45,949 bases of DNA from a virus: the IMG/VR virus record IMGVR_UViG_3300022750_000019, positions 1 through 45,949 of that record. One strand, 5' to 3'. Positions 29,357 to 37,800 of this stretch are shown here, in pieces. Every line of letters begins with the position of its first letter. The first letter of the stretch is position 1. The translations under genes were made by a program, and so were the position numbers. The notes below the pieces were generated by a model, which saw nothing but the letters and a program-made list of their open reading frames with translations, was not told where the DNA came from and did no database searches.

Positions 29357-29557
29357 ATGAATAATGCAATCGCCGCACTGAAAATGCTCAAGGAAGCCGG
29401 TTACAAGGCCGTGACCGTGCACGACCACACGGTCGTAGCAATCGACTACGTGCAATGCAGTAGCGGGTCGCGCAAGTGGGTAGAGGAGCGCGAAGTGCCA
29501 ATGAACGTATCCCGCAACCTAAACGGCGTTGCTGCATTCATCCTTGACCGGAAGTAA
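29357..29557 (+). CDS. 66-residue hypothetical protein
   Basis: Helical start (AIAALKMLKEAGYKAVTVHD) then a beta hairpin (TVVAIDYVQC, REVPMNVSRN). Weak ribosome site. Function unknown. Confidence 0.65.
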   Translation: MNNAIAALKMLKEAGYKAVTVHDHTVVAIDYVQCSSGSRKWVEEREVPMNVSRNLNGVAAFILDRK

Positions 29558-29574
29558 CCAACCCCGCCCACCTC

Positions 29575-29595
29575 AAGCCCCTTTACTGGGGCTTT
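29575..29595 (+). terminator. Intergenic hairpin AAGCCCC/GGGGCTTT
   Basis: AAGCCCC-TTTACT-GGGGCTTT with three T's. Flanks match the minus-strand hairpin at 14893 (AACCCCGCCC...ACCTC upstream), so these are copies of one cassette boundary. Confidence 0.55.
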
Positions 29596-29623
29596 GCCAG
29601 TACAACCACGGGAGCATCACGCA

Positions 29624-29908
29624 ATGCCAGCTACCTACCTGACAAAGCCAGACCAGTCGCTAACCGTCCTGATCCAGGGTGAGAGCGGAACCGGGAAAAC
29701 CGGGCTCGCCCAGCTCATTAAGGACATGGTCGTATCCCATGGCGCAATCATCGAGCACCACAGCGACGGCGCTGGCAACAAGGCTGATCGCATCGTTATC
29801 CGCTCGAAGACTACCGCCGAACTGCGCAATGAGTACGTCAAGGGTCTAACCTCTGCTGACCGCGCAACCTTGAAAGTGCACCTATCTTACCTGGGGGTGG
29901 AGCTGTGA
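29624..29908 (+). CDS. 94-residue P-loop protein
   Basis: GESGTGKTGLAQLIKDMV is a full Walker A loop at residues ~19-27 (GESGTGKT), but the protein ends before any Walker B or sensor motif could fit. ATG 29624 has GGGAGC 8 nt upstream. It may bind nucleotide without hydrolysis, work as a subunit with another protein, or be a relic of a larger ATPase. Overlaps the next gene as GTGA. Confidence 0.7.
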   Translation: MPATYLTKPDQSLTVLIQGESGTGKTGLAQLIKDMVVSHGAIIEHHSDGAGNKADRIVIRSKTTAELRNEYVKGLTSADRATLKVHLSYLGVEL

Positions 29909-30078
29909 TCCTCGGGTTCTTTATCGGTCTGGCGCTGTGGTCTGCGCTCTTTATTTATGAGCGCAACGCACAGACCCTGCTACAGGTAACCGACTACGGT
30001 GCCGTCGCATCCTCCTTTGTGATCCTGGCCGGAAACTGCGCCTTTATCGGATATCTGGTGGAGAGGTTCGCCGGGTGA
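29905..30078 (+). CDS. 57-residue two-span membrane protein
   Basis: GTG 29905 overlaps the upstream stop (GTGA). Two hydrophobic segments (ILGFFIGLALWSALFIY and SSFVILAGNCAFIGYLV) with a short polar loop between them, the outline of a small holin or antiholin. Near, but on the other strand from, the spanin genes. Role unproven. Confidence 0.65.
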   Translation: MILGFFIGLALWSALFIYERNAQTLLQVTDYGAVASSFVILAGNCAFIGYLVERFAG

Positions 30079-30326
30079 TCTGGCAGTCTAGGTGCCGGAA
30101 GTGTCGAGGCCGTCGCACATTCAAAAGTAAACCAGTCGGTGTACTTTGTCCGTGCGGCGGCAGTTTCTCGGTCGATACGTACCGCCAATCGAAGCGGGAA
30201 GGGCGCAAGTCTGGCTGCCGCTGTTCGGGGTTCCCGTGGCAGATAGACAATGCCCCTCACCGTCGCGGATCCTCCAGCCCGTCTAAAGGCTGGTTCTGCG
30301 TATATAGTCAGCCTTCTCCTTGTTGA
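30075..30326 (+). CDS. Small zinc-ribbon-type protein
   Basis: 83 residues from GTG 30075 (GTGA overlap). CRKCRGRR...LCPCGG...GCRCSGFPWQIDNAPHRRGSS.. gives at least three cysteine pairs and a histidine, a likely zinc knuckle; the 'HRRGS' end is common in phage zinc proteins. The 3' end overlaps the spanin gene on the other strand by 44 nt. Nucleic-acid binding is likely, role unknown. Confidence 0.65.
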   Translation: MIWQSRCRKCRGRRTFKSKPVGVLCPCGGSFSVDTYRQSKREGRKSGCRCSGFPWQIDNAPHRRGSSSPSKGWFCVYSQPSPC

Positions 30327-30558
30327 GCTGCCTGCACTCGCGCAGAGCTGCGCCCCAGGCTGTTAGGGCGTTCTGCGCGGCCTCCCCGGTCACGTCGGTA
30401 ATGTCTGGCGGGTTACGGCACTCCGTCAGCATTACCGCCTGGAGCTGGCCCGTTCTTGGCGGCATTGGCGTTGCGCAGCCCGTCAACATCAAGGCATACG
30501 TTACGATAGACAGGCCTGTCCACCAGCTTGACGTTTTCGCGGATGATGGTCGTTTCAT
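30283..30558 (-). CDS. Rz1-like outer-membrane spanin (o-spanin)
   Basis: 91 residues starting at ATG 30558 inside the Rz gene in another frame and running 130 nt beyond it. A signal peptide ends in lipobox LTGC (Cys28), then a proline-containing short periplasmic part. With Rz it would fuse inner and outer membranes at the last lysis step. Confidence 0.85.
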   Translation of the reverse strand: MKRPSSAKTSSWWTGLSIVTYALMLTGCATPMPPRTGQLQAVMLTECRNPPDITDVTGEAAQNALTAWGAALRECRQLNKEKADYIRRTSL

Positions 30559-30751
30559 TGGCTCGGAACTCCGAAAGTTTGCTTTGAATGGCCTCAGCCT
30601 GCTCCAGGTTGGTAGCTGAAACAGCCTGAGCTGCCGCTGTGGCGGCCTTACTTGCTGACAGCTCCAGCGAGTCAGTGTGCCAGCTAGAAGCCAGCCAGCC
30701 GCCCGAGAAGGCCGCGGCAAGGCTAAGCGCTAGTAGAGATTGCTTGATCAT
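30413..30751 (-). CDS. Rz-like inner-membrane spanin (i-spanin)
   Basis: 112 residues with an N-terminal membrane span (LLALSLAAAFSGGWLASSW) and a helical periplasmic part (SKAATAAAQAVSATNLEQAEAIQSKLSEFRANETTIIREN). ATG 30751 overlaps the endolysin stop by 29 nt. The nested Rz1 frame confirms the pair. Confidence 0.85.
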   Translation of the reverse strand: MIKQSLLALSLAAAFSGGWLASSWHTDSLELSASKAATAAAQAVSATNLEQAEAIQSKLSEFRANETTIIRENVKLVDRPVYRNVCLDVDGLRNANAAKNGPAPGGNADGVP

Positions 30752-31112
30752 AAACGGACCTCAGCGTTTTCATCGAGTGTTCATGCTGGCCGTAGCCCGC
30801 ACCTGGTAGCGAAGCCCATCGGCTGCGGCACTTGTGGATTGCGACCTCGAAGCGCCCGGCAAGGACGTCAGCCTTTGCGCCGCACTCGCCGATAAGGCAC
30901 CAGGCTATAGCGTCCTGGGATGCCGGCCCGAAGTCTGGCAGGCGAAGCTGCTCGATGTAGTGCTCTGCGTACTTCTTGAGTATCTGGTAGCGGCCAGCTG
31001 CGGTCGACTTGATACCGAGCTTGGGCAGGCTGACCAATACACCTGGGTTTTCGCGTGCCTCAGTAAAAAATTGTTTACGCCCGTTTTTGGGCTGGTATCC
31101 TGCGCTCATCAC
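30723..31112 (-). CDS. Lambda R-like endolysin, N-terminally truncated
   Basis: 129 residues that align with residues ~33-150 of the lambda R transglycosylase: FTEARENPGVLV against FTDYSDHPRKLV, KSTAAGRYQIL against KSTGAGRYQLL, and WASLPGAGYGQHEH against WASLPGAGYGQFEH. The N-terminal ~30 residues, which in lambda hold the catalytic Glu19 (SEGT), are missing. An in-frame stop (TAA) directly precedes the GTG/ATG start, and no good ribosome site is present. Upstream lies a plus-strand cassette. Either an inactive remnant or a protein with an unusual active site. Confidence 0.75.
   Translation of the reverse strand: MMSAGYQPKNGRKQFFTEARENPGVLVSLPKLGIKSTAAGRYQILKKYAEHYIEQLRLPDFGPASQDAIAWCLIGECGAKADVLAGRFEVAIHKCRSRWASLPGAGYGQHEHSMKTLRSVYDQAISTSA
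31074..31101 (+). promoter_or_regulatory. Promoter of the antisense cassette
   Basis: -35-like TTTACG, 16-nt spacer, extended -10 TGG-TATCCT. It lies inside the 5' end of the endolysin gene and points away from it, toward the 31130 gene. Confidence 0.55.
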
Positions 31113-31129
31113 TTAAGAGAGTAACCATT

Positions 31130-31369
31130 ATGAACCAAAACAAAAGCGCGGGTTTCGACAAGGTACAGGAAATGGTTCGAAACCATTTGCGTGACGCCGC
31201 AAAGGGCTTCACCGGCCGCGCAGGCGACAACCCTGGACCAACCCCTGACCAGTCGTACTCAGTCGCCTACGCAACCGCCAGCGGAGCCTATGCAGGGCGC
31301 GGCATCAACGTTGATGAGTGGGTTAGCTTGCAGGGTGAAATCCGCTCGCATCAGGCAGAGGGCATTTAA
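31130..31369 (+). CDS. Hypothetical protein of an antisense cassette
   Basis: 79 residues, AAGAGAG 10 nt before ATG. Helical N-terminus (FDKVQEMVRNHLRDAAKGF) and SVAYATASGAYAGRGINVDEW. Not recognised. On the strand opposite to all neighbouring late genes. Confidence 0.7.
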   Translation: MNQNKSAGFDKVQEMVRNHLRDAAKGFTGRAGDNPGPTPDQSYSVAYATASGAYAGRGINVDEWVSLQGEIRSHQAEGI

Positions 31370-31539
31370 TGATCCCGTCGCTCAAGGCCCTTGTGGAGTC
31401 AAGCGACTTGACGTACACGGGGCTATGCAAGCACAAGCATCAACTAGGAGGGACTGGCGCTATCTTTTTCCAGTCCCTGGGCTTTCTCCGGTGTGACCAC
31501 TGCAAGAAATACCAGGCTATAAAAAAACCCCTCAAATGA
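31369..31539 (+). CDS. 56-residue hypothetical protein with CxxC
   Basis: ATG 31369 overlaps the upstream stop (TAATG). Contains GLCKHKHQLG and LRCDHCKKYQ, two Cys/His groups fit for zinc. A perfect palindrome GTCAA-GCGAC-TTGAC lies inside the gene (31398-31412). The stop is inside the terminator stem. Confidence 0.7.
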   Translation: MIPSLKALVESSDLTYTGLCKHKHQLGGTGAIFFQSLGFLRCDHCKKYQAIKKPLK

Positions 31540-31553
31540 GGGGTTTTCTTTTA
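31521..31553. terminator. Bidirectional terminator
   Basis: AACCCCTCA-AA-TGAGGGGTT with T-runs on both strands (7 on minus, 4 plus more on plus). It closes the antisense cassette and also the tail operon coming from the right. Confidence 0.85.
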
Positions 31554-32315
31554 TACGGTGATTCCTTTTCCGGCGACATATTTTCTAATGTCGGCGACGA
31601 CTAGGTCACGCTCCGAAGTTGTAAGATCGACGGAATGTATCTGAGAAAAAATGATATCCGCTGTTCCGGTGCTATTCGTGACCTCAGTAGCGCCGATCCT
31701 GATAGACCCGCTTGACACTAGGCGCTTCTCAGTAAATGCGAGCGTTCCCGACGTGCCTGCTGTGTGGTTCCTGAGGGTTAGCGAGCCCTGGTTTACCGTC
31801 ATACTCAGCAGCACCCATTCACGAATATTGCCCGGAGCTGCGGCGGCAACCGTGGCGCTTGATGCCAGATCATCACCAACCCCTACAAGGCACCCGAAGT
31901 GCCCGCCGTTGGTTGGGTAAATCGCAACCCCTCGCCCCACCCGGGGGGCTCCGTAGTTTCCGATGATGATCGGCCGGCTCGCAGCCGGGATGGGGTCGAT
32001 GCCAGAGATTGGCGGGATATTGGTACACCTAACCGCGACAAATACAGTCATGGCTACAGAGTCCTTTACGAAAGTGTCCGCGCCACTGCCAACCGCGCCG
32101 CCAAGGCCTCCAGAAACAACCGACATGAACTGAGCGCCCACGACAGGCGCGCCGATGATTCGCCCGTCAGCCTTTGACAGTGCGTAATTCCGCTGGCACT
32201 TTACGGCGCTGTCATTGGTGATGAACATCGCTTCAAGCCCGCGACCTACGGGAGAGCTTCGCTTTGTGGCGAACTTCTCACCGCTGACACCCTTTGAAAT
32301 AATAGCCGTTCCCAT
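31551..32315 (-). CDS. Tail fibre-associated / virion protein
   Basis: 254 residues. Glycine- and valine-rich start (GAQFMSVVSGGLGGAVGSGAD), then a LamG/concanavalin-like beta pattern (REWVLLSMTVNQGSLTLRNHTAGTSGTLAF, GSIRIGATEVTNSTG). Last gene of the tail operon, next to the fibre; receptor or sugar binding is likely. Function inferred from position. Confidence 0.65.
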   Translation of the reverse strand: MGTAIISKGVSGEKFATKRSSPVGRGLEAMFITNDSAVKCQRNYALSKADGRIIGAPVVGAQFMSVVSGGLGGAVGSGADTFVKDSVAMTVFVAVRCTNIPPISGIDPIPAASRPIIIGNYGAPRVGRGVAIYPTNGGHFGCLVGVGDDLASSATVAAAAPGNIREWVLLSMTVNQGSLTLRNHTAGTSGTLAFTEKRLVSSGSIRIGATEVTNSTGTADIIFSQIHSVDLTTSERDLVVADIRKYVAGKGITV

Positions 32316-32324
32316 TTTGACCCC

Positions 32325-34334
32325 TTAAAAACCTAGTGTTCTGCTGTACTGGAAGACAACGCACGGATTGTGCAAGTCGAATATGTCGCCGTTTGGGGCT
32401 GACCGCTTATCATAATCCCCCGCCATGTCGCGAATATTCCCCCTTGCCCCGCCTACAGGCCCGGAAATCTGGCCGGCTCTACCTCTGGCGTATGTTAGCA
32501 CGGATGCCGGATTGGCCTTTGAGGAGAGGTTTATGCGGACTGTATCAACCCCGGTTACCTCGACCGAGGTAATAATGTCCTCCCTGGTCGCGTCGTTGAT
32601 CCACAGGTCAAAACCCGAGTTGTCAGTGATAGCAGCGAGCGCACCATCAATCACCAGCGCGCCGGACGGTACGTGAAACTTCACGTCGATACGGTTGTCA
32701 AGCCAGTTTACACTGACAGGCTCAAGCGGGCGCCACTTCTCACCCCTGGAAATCATCGTGGTGTGCATGGCGCGGGAGAAGTATTCACCCATAAGCCATG
32801 ACCCCAGGTTTGACAGGTGGAGATTGTCACCGGCCACCGGGAATATGTAGGCGGGAGCAACGCACACGACGTCTGGCCGGCTCTTTGACAGCCTCCATTG
32901 AGCCAGGGCGGTAAAGTTTTGCCCTGGGAATCCGTAGCGCCTGTTTGCTGCGGTCTGGTACGTGAAAAGGTATGGCCTGAATTCCTGACTTGTGATCCTG
33001 ACGACGTCGCCAGTCAGCGTGTCAAAAAGCTCAATCATCTTTTCCGCGTAGCCATAGCTTGACTGGGTTCTGCCGTCACCGGATGCCGATGAGTAGTTCG
33101 ATTCTCCCTGTTGCCAGGTGTAGGCCCATACCGAGTACGATTCCCCTGCTGCGTCGGCGCACCGCTTAGAGTCCTCGATGGTTTCTACCATCTTCTCATA
33201 CGGGTGCACGCTACCCGGCGCGCCTGGGAAAAGATTTTCGACCGGCTGACCGCCAAGGCCTGCGGCGGTCCCTGCAAACTTCCAGTCGCCTACCGCCTCA
33301 CCGCCTTCAATAAGTCGGCGAACCAGGCCGTTAAGCGTCCCGCTAATAGGCGTCTCGCCCTCATTGCTCGCTGTTAGCTGCTCAATCAGCGGGACAAAAT
33401 GTGACCCATCATAATCTGCCTGCCCCGGCCTGGCCTTGAGCCCGCTTGCGAGCATGACGTTTCGATATGGCTGAGAGGTCGACAGGATTGGTACCGCCTC
33501 GCTCCCTCGGGACAAGGATTGCCCGTACCCAACTACCTGAATGACAGTCGTGCGGATTTGCCCGCCGGTAACCAGCGGTCGCGACTGCTGCTCCGGTGGA
33601 ACTGACCCGCTAACGCCGAACTGCACTGAGTCGTTGGAGATTTCCCCAACGATGAATCCATCTTCACCCATGAAATAAGTCCCTGGCGGAAGTCCGGGTA
33701 TAGACTTAAATTCAAGGCCGTTAATTTCGCTGGACTCCGGGCCAAACGATGACCAGATAAACCCGTCGTCGCCGAAAATGTCCAGGCGGTCCGAGTCAGT
33801 GGCTTTCAGGACTGTTTTTAGCAGGTCTAGCGACCCGTCATTAAGGATGTTGGCGATAATGAACCCTAGCTCATCCTGGAAGGTGAAGGCTACGTCTCCG
33901 GTCCCTTGGAGAGCCTTGACGATTTCGAAGATGCTATCTACAAGTTGCTTAGAAGGCCAGCGCTTGCGCTCAACGGCGGCGCCAGAAACGTTCTGATAAA
34001 GTATCAGATACCCGTCAGGATTTGAGTCAAGTACGTTGAAATACTTGCCTACCGCAGTCGCCGGGAGTCCGGACGCAACGCTTTCGTAGATACCGCCGTT
34101 AGACAATAGGATGGCATCGCGCGCCGACTGCGCATCAATGGCTGCCTGTACGGCGGGAATACCTGTGGCGGCTCGCTCCATCCATTTAAGTGTATAGCGA
34201 AGCTCACCAAGGCGGTCAGTGTAGCTATCCTGCTGTCCGGTTACGGCCTCATCAAGCGCCAGGCTGTTATCGTGCCTGTCCCTTGCGTCAGATGATGGAA
34301 CCGGGTTCCCTGTTCTGATCATTATTTCAGTCAT
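32325..34334 (-). CDS. Tail fibre with SGNH-type esterase domain
   Basis: 669 residues. The first ~260 are a virion-attachment and stalk part. The middle has an SGNH hydrolase core of the sialate O-acetylesterase type: GQS at 271-273 (nucleophile Ser273), WQQGESN at 407-413, and DNLH at 503-506 (catalytic Asp/His). A beta-rich end follows (VNWLDNRIDVKFHVPSG). It probably removes acetyl groups from host surface sugars during attachment. Start ATG 34334 overlaps the previous gene by 8 nt. Confidence 0.85.
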   Translation of the reverse strand: MTEIMIRTGNPVPSSDARDRHDNSLALDEAVTGQQDSYTDRLGELRYTLKWMERAATGIPAVQAAIDAQSARDAILLSNGGIYESVASGLPATAVGKYFNVLDSNPDGYLILYQNVSGAAVERKRWPSKQLVDSIFEIVKALQGTGDVAFTFQDELGFIIANILNDGSLDLLKTVLKATDSDRLDIFGDDGFIWSSFGPESSEINGLEFKSIPGLPPGTYFMGEDGFIVGEISNDSVQFGVSGSVPPEQQSRPLVTGGQIRTTVIQVVGYGQSLSRGSEAVPILSTSQPYRNVMLASGLKARPGQADYDGSHFVPLIEQLTASNEGETPISGTLNGLVRRLIEGGEAVGDWKFAGTAAGLGGQPVENLFPGAPGSVHPYEKMVETIEDSKRCADAAGESYSVWAYTWQQGESNYSSASGDGRTQSSYGYAEKMIELFDTLTGDVVRITSQEFRPYLFTYQTAANRRYGFPGQNFTALAQWRLSKSRPDVVCVAPAYIFPVAGDNLHLSNLGSWLMGEYFSRAMHTTMISRGEKWRPLEPVSVNWLDNRIDVKFHVPSGALVIDGALAAITDNSGFDLWINDATREDIITSVEVTGVDTVRINLSSKANPASVLTYARGRAGQISGPVGGARGNIRDMAGDYDKRSAPNGDIFDLHNPCVVFQYSRTLGF

Positions 34335-34788
34335 TTTCTGGCCAATTCCTGTTCATGGTTATATCAAAAAGCTTGCTGTAGACGATGTCCTCAGGGAATA
34401 ATCCGTCTCCAATCTTGATTAGCGGGCGTTTCATGAACTCGATTTCAGCCGAGAACATCCACAAGTCAGGACCTCTAAGGGTCGGCCCGTCGTAACTGTC
34501 CGTCATGCGGATTGTGTGAATGTTCAGCCCGAGCGGCGTTTTTGCCGGACAGTCGAACCAATCAACACAATCATGGATAGCGTCGCGGCACCACCCCTGA
34601 AACGCCTGTGACTCCGCGCTGTTCATCAACCATTCAAACTTTGCGTACGTCGGCACGTCCGGGTATCGCTTCCTTTGCAGGGCTCTACCCGTTGCCATAG
34701 TCGAGCGCTTTACTGTTGACGTGGTCTTGTAGGACCGGCCATTCTGGAGCGCTAGAGGCAGCACCGACGGATATTGAGCGTATGCCAC
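34327..34788 (-). CDS. Conserved minor tail protein
   Basis: 153 residues beginning MAYAQYPSVLPLALQNG, a start conserved in many Pseudomonas siphophages. Contains SAESQAFQGWCRDAIHDCVDWFDCPAKTPLG and a C-terminal WMFSAEIEFMKRPLI. It sits between the J-like protein and the fibre; probably helps attach the fibres. Precise role not known. Confidence 0.75.
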   Translation of the reverse strand: MAYAQYPSVLPLALQNGRSYKTTSTVKRSTMATGRALQRKRYPDVPTYAKFEWLMNSAESQAFQGWCRDAIHDCVDWFDCPAKTPLGLNIHTIRMTDSYDGPTLRGPDLWMFSAEIEFMKRPLIKIGDGLFPEDIVYSKLFDITMNRNWPEND

Positions 34789-34837
34789 TTGTCAACCTCC
34801 GTTCATCGGTGCGCCAATTGTACCACCGGCTGAAAAC

Positions 34838-37800
34838 TCAGGCTGAGGGTGGCGCTGGTGAGTCATCATAGGTGTAGACATCGGCCGAGTAGATCCGGGC
34901 CTCAACTCCGCAATCATCCGTGCCGCGTGGCTTGATGTCGGTAATCTGTACCGAGTATCCAACCCCCAGCAGGACCAGGGGGCGCTGCATGGCTGGATCG
35001 TCAAGCAGTGGCGTGAAGTTCAGCGGCAGGGATAGCTGGGCGTTAAAGTCGTCTACCTTGGTCACCTGGAGCGGCCCGAAGCACTGCCCGTCTTCTTTGC
35101 GAACGGACATAAAGTACGGCGGCACGAACTCATCCCAGTTGAATGGCTCGGTGGCAGTCAGAACCCGCGTTGCTGGGTTGTAGGCCTCCATAATTGTCGA
35201 CTGCGAGTAACCAGGCGTGTCCCCGGCAACCTGGACGTAATCAAGGTAGTTGCTGTTGAGCCCTGCCATTTCCGTATCCCAAGTAAACGTTTTGCGCCTG
35301 TACTGAATTTCGCCTCGGCGTCTCATGCCGAACTGGTACGCCTTGTCGCGGTTCGTGATGCCGTCGGCGGTGATTGTCAGCATGCGCTTACCTGCGTCAC
35401 CAGGCAGAAGGCAGCGAACCGTTGCAACTTGCCATTTGACGCCGTCCGTGTATTTGACTTCCACGCCGTCGTAATCGTCCACCCGTACCGAGTCGAATCG
35501 GATGTCCAGGCCTTCGCCTTCCTGGGCGTCTACCGTGTACAGGGCCTTGTAGAACAGTTGCGGCTCATCACGTACCGGGCGAAGCAATCCGTTTACCACG
35601 GTCAGTTCCGCGAAACCAACCGCAAGGGCGTCCTGTAGGATCTGCTGGACGGTGCTAGCCGAGTTATGGACCTGGTCGTAAGTGTCGCCGCGAGCGCGCC
35701 AGAATTCATCTAGGCGATCCCACTCGGACAGGTCCAGGTCTGCGTCCTTGTAACCTACTGACTTGAGCAGGTACAGGCAGAACGGGACGATATCGCGAGT
35801 TGCCTCGGCTGGCTGCCATACCCCGCCGCGACGTACCGGCAGCTTCCTGGTAGCGCGCACCCACACCTGCGACTCAGCTTGCGCTGAAAGCCTGTCACCG
35901 CCACGCACCATAAGCGTCATGGTCGTGCTCCCAGGGTAGGACGTTGCGCCGCTCAGGCGCGACCTCAGGCCGTACCATACCGTTTCATCTTTCTTCTCGT
36001 CGTCGGTTCGCCCTGGCTGGCTGACAAACCGCTTGATGATTCGAGCCTCTGCCCGCATTGGATACGGCAGAACCAGCGTGTCAGTGAACCCGCACGAATC
36101 TAGCTTTCCGTTACGGTGCTGGACGTCTACCACTGTCCATGCGCCAGCGGTTGCCATGTCCCTATACTCAAGTGAGTGATAGGCGTTCACTTCATAAATC
36201 TGACCCTCTCGACCGACCCCGCACAGCCCTTGTGGGTGGAACGTGTCCCACTTAATCTCTGTTGCTAGCTCGCCCTCGGGGCACACAGCGAAAGGCCCTC
36301 TGTAGCCCCCGACAAGGTTTGACGGGTCCAGGGTGATGACCGCGCCGGTCGTCTCCATTGGCAGGAAGCCAGGGAATGAGGGGTCTGGAGCGCCGGACGA
36401 CGTCAAGCGGTCAACCGTCAGATTGGTGGTTGACGCGGTAACCAGACGGAACCGCAGCCCGACAGGGCCGATTGCCATAGGAACCGACCCGGTAGCCAGC
36501 GAGCGCACAGGGTTGCCGTCAGGCGTGCTCAGGGTGATTTCCGGCTGTTGCTCGGGAGTCCCGGCCGTAGGTGCTGCGCCGGCCGCAATGATTGGCGTAG
36601 ACCCGAGGATGTCGGCCCCGCCAGTCACTGAGAACGTCCCGCCGCTAGGTGTGCCAGTCTCTGCGATCCTCAGGACGCCGCTAGAGGCTGCGGCGCTAAA
36701 TGGTGCGCCTACCGGCTTAGCGGCGTTCACAGCGGCAACCAGGCCCGCTAGGTTGGTGGTTGCCGTGTTGAGCGTGATCGGGTAATCAATCGAGTTGATT
36801 CTAAGCGTGAAGGTCAGCGGGGTAACATCAAAGTCGAAGCGCGTCGGCGGTGCTGATCCCTTCACTACGGATGCCGTGCCGGGAGTGCCTGGTACTGGCG
36901 GCTGGTACGGTGAGAATGAACGGACGTTGTAGTACCCGCCGTTCACGCCTGCGATTTCTATCGGATCGCCCACGACAGGCGCGAGCATTGCCACGGCTGG
37001 CCCGCGAATGATGTCGGCCGCCGCGTCGTTGATCACGTCGTAATTGTACGGGGCCACCACGCGAACGATCAGGCCGGCCGTCCAGTCAGCAGGGAAGTTG
37101 CCAGACCCGACAGGGATGGACACAACCGTTCCATTGAACTGATGCGAGTAGGCAATGTAGCCAAGCGTCAAGTCAGTGGACAGGGTCATTTCCAGGCCAG
37201 ACGAACCGTTAGAGCCTGCCCCGACCTCGGCCACGTCATGCCACCATACCGCCCTGTCATCGGCCGCCAGGCTGGCGCCAGGCTGATAGATGCGAAAGCT
37301 CGCGTTGTCGCCCATGCTCAGAATCGGGGTGTCCCCGATATAGATATCACTCGGCTGGATATCGAACGACCCTACGCCGACGTCAAGGCACAGGTTTACG
37401 CGCTGGTCCCGCTTCCCGTGGAAGTAGCGGTGTGGCGGCTTAAGCACGTTCATGTAGACTTTTCGGCGGCCGGCGATCTGCGGTCGCACGTCGTTTAGCT
37501 TGATCTTGTTGCCCTTGACAGAAACCTGGTCGAGGTCTTTCCCGGTCGCACTGATCGCGCTGTTCATCTTGGGGATTTTTGGCGTCATCATCCGGGTTGC
37601 CACCAGGAACAGGCCGCCAAAAAACAGCTCTGTACCCTTCGGCTCAACCGTGATTGCGATGCTATCCAGGGTCGATACCTGGTGCTGGTGCCACGACTCT
37701 TGAGGCAGTACCTTGCCGTTAATCGCGACACTGAATTGCTGGGTCACGTACCGGCAGTAGGATGGCAGCGTGTCCAGCCAGTCGCCCACAGTAGGCCCGT

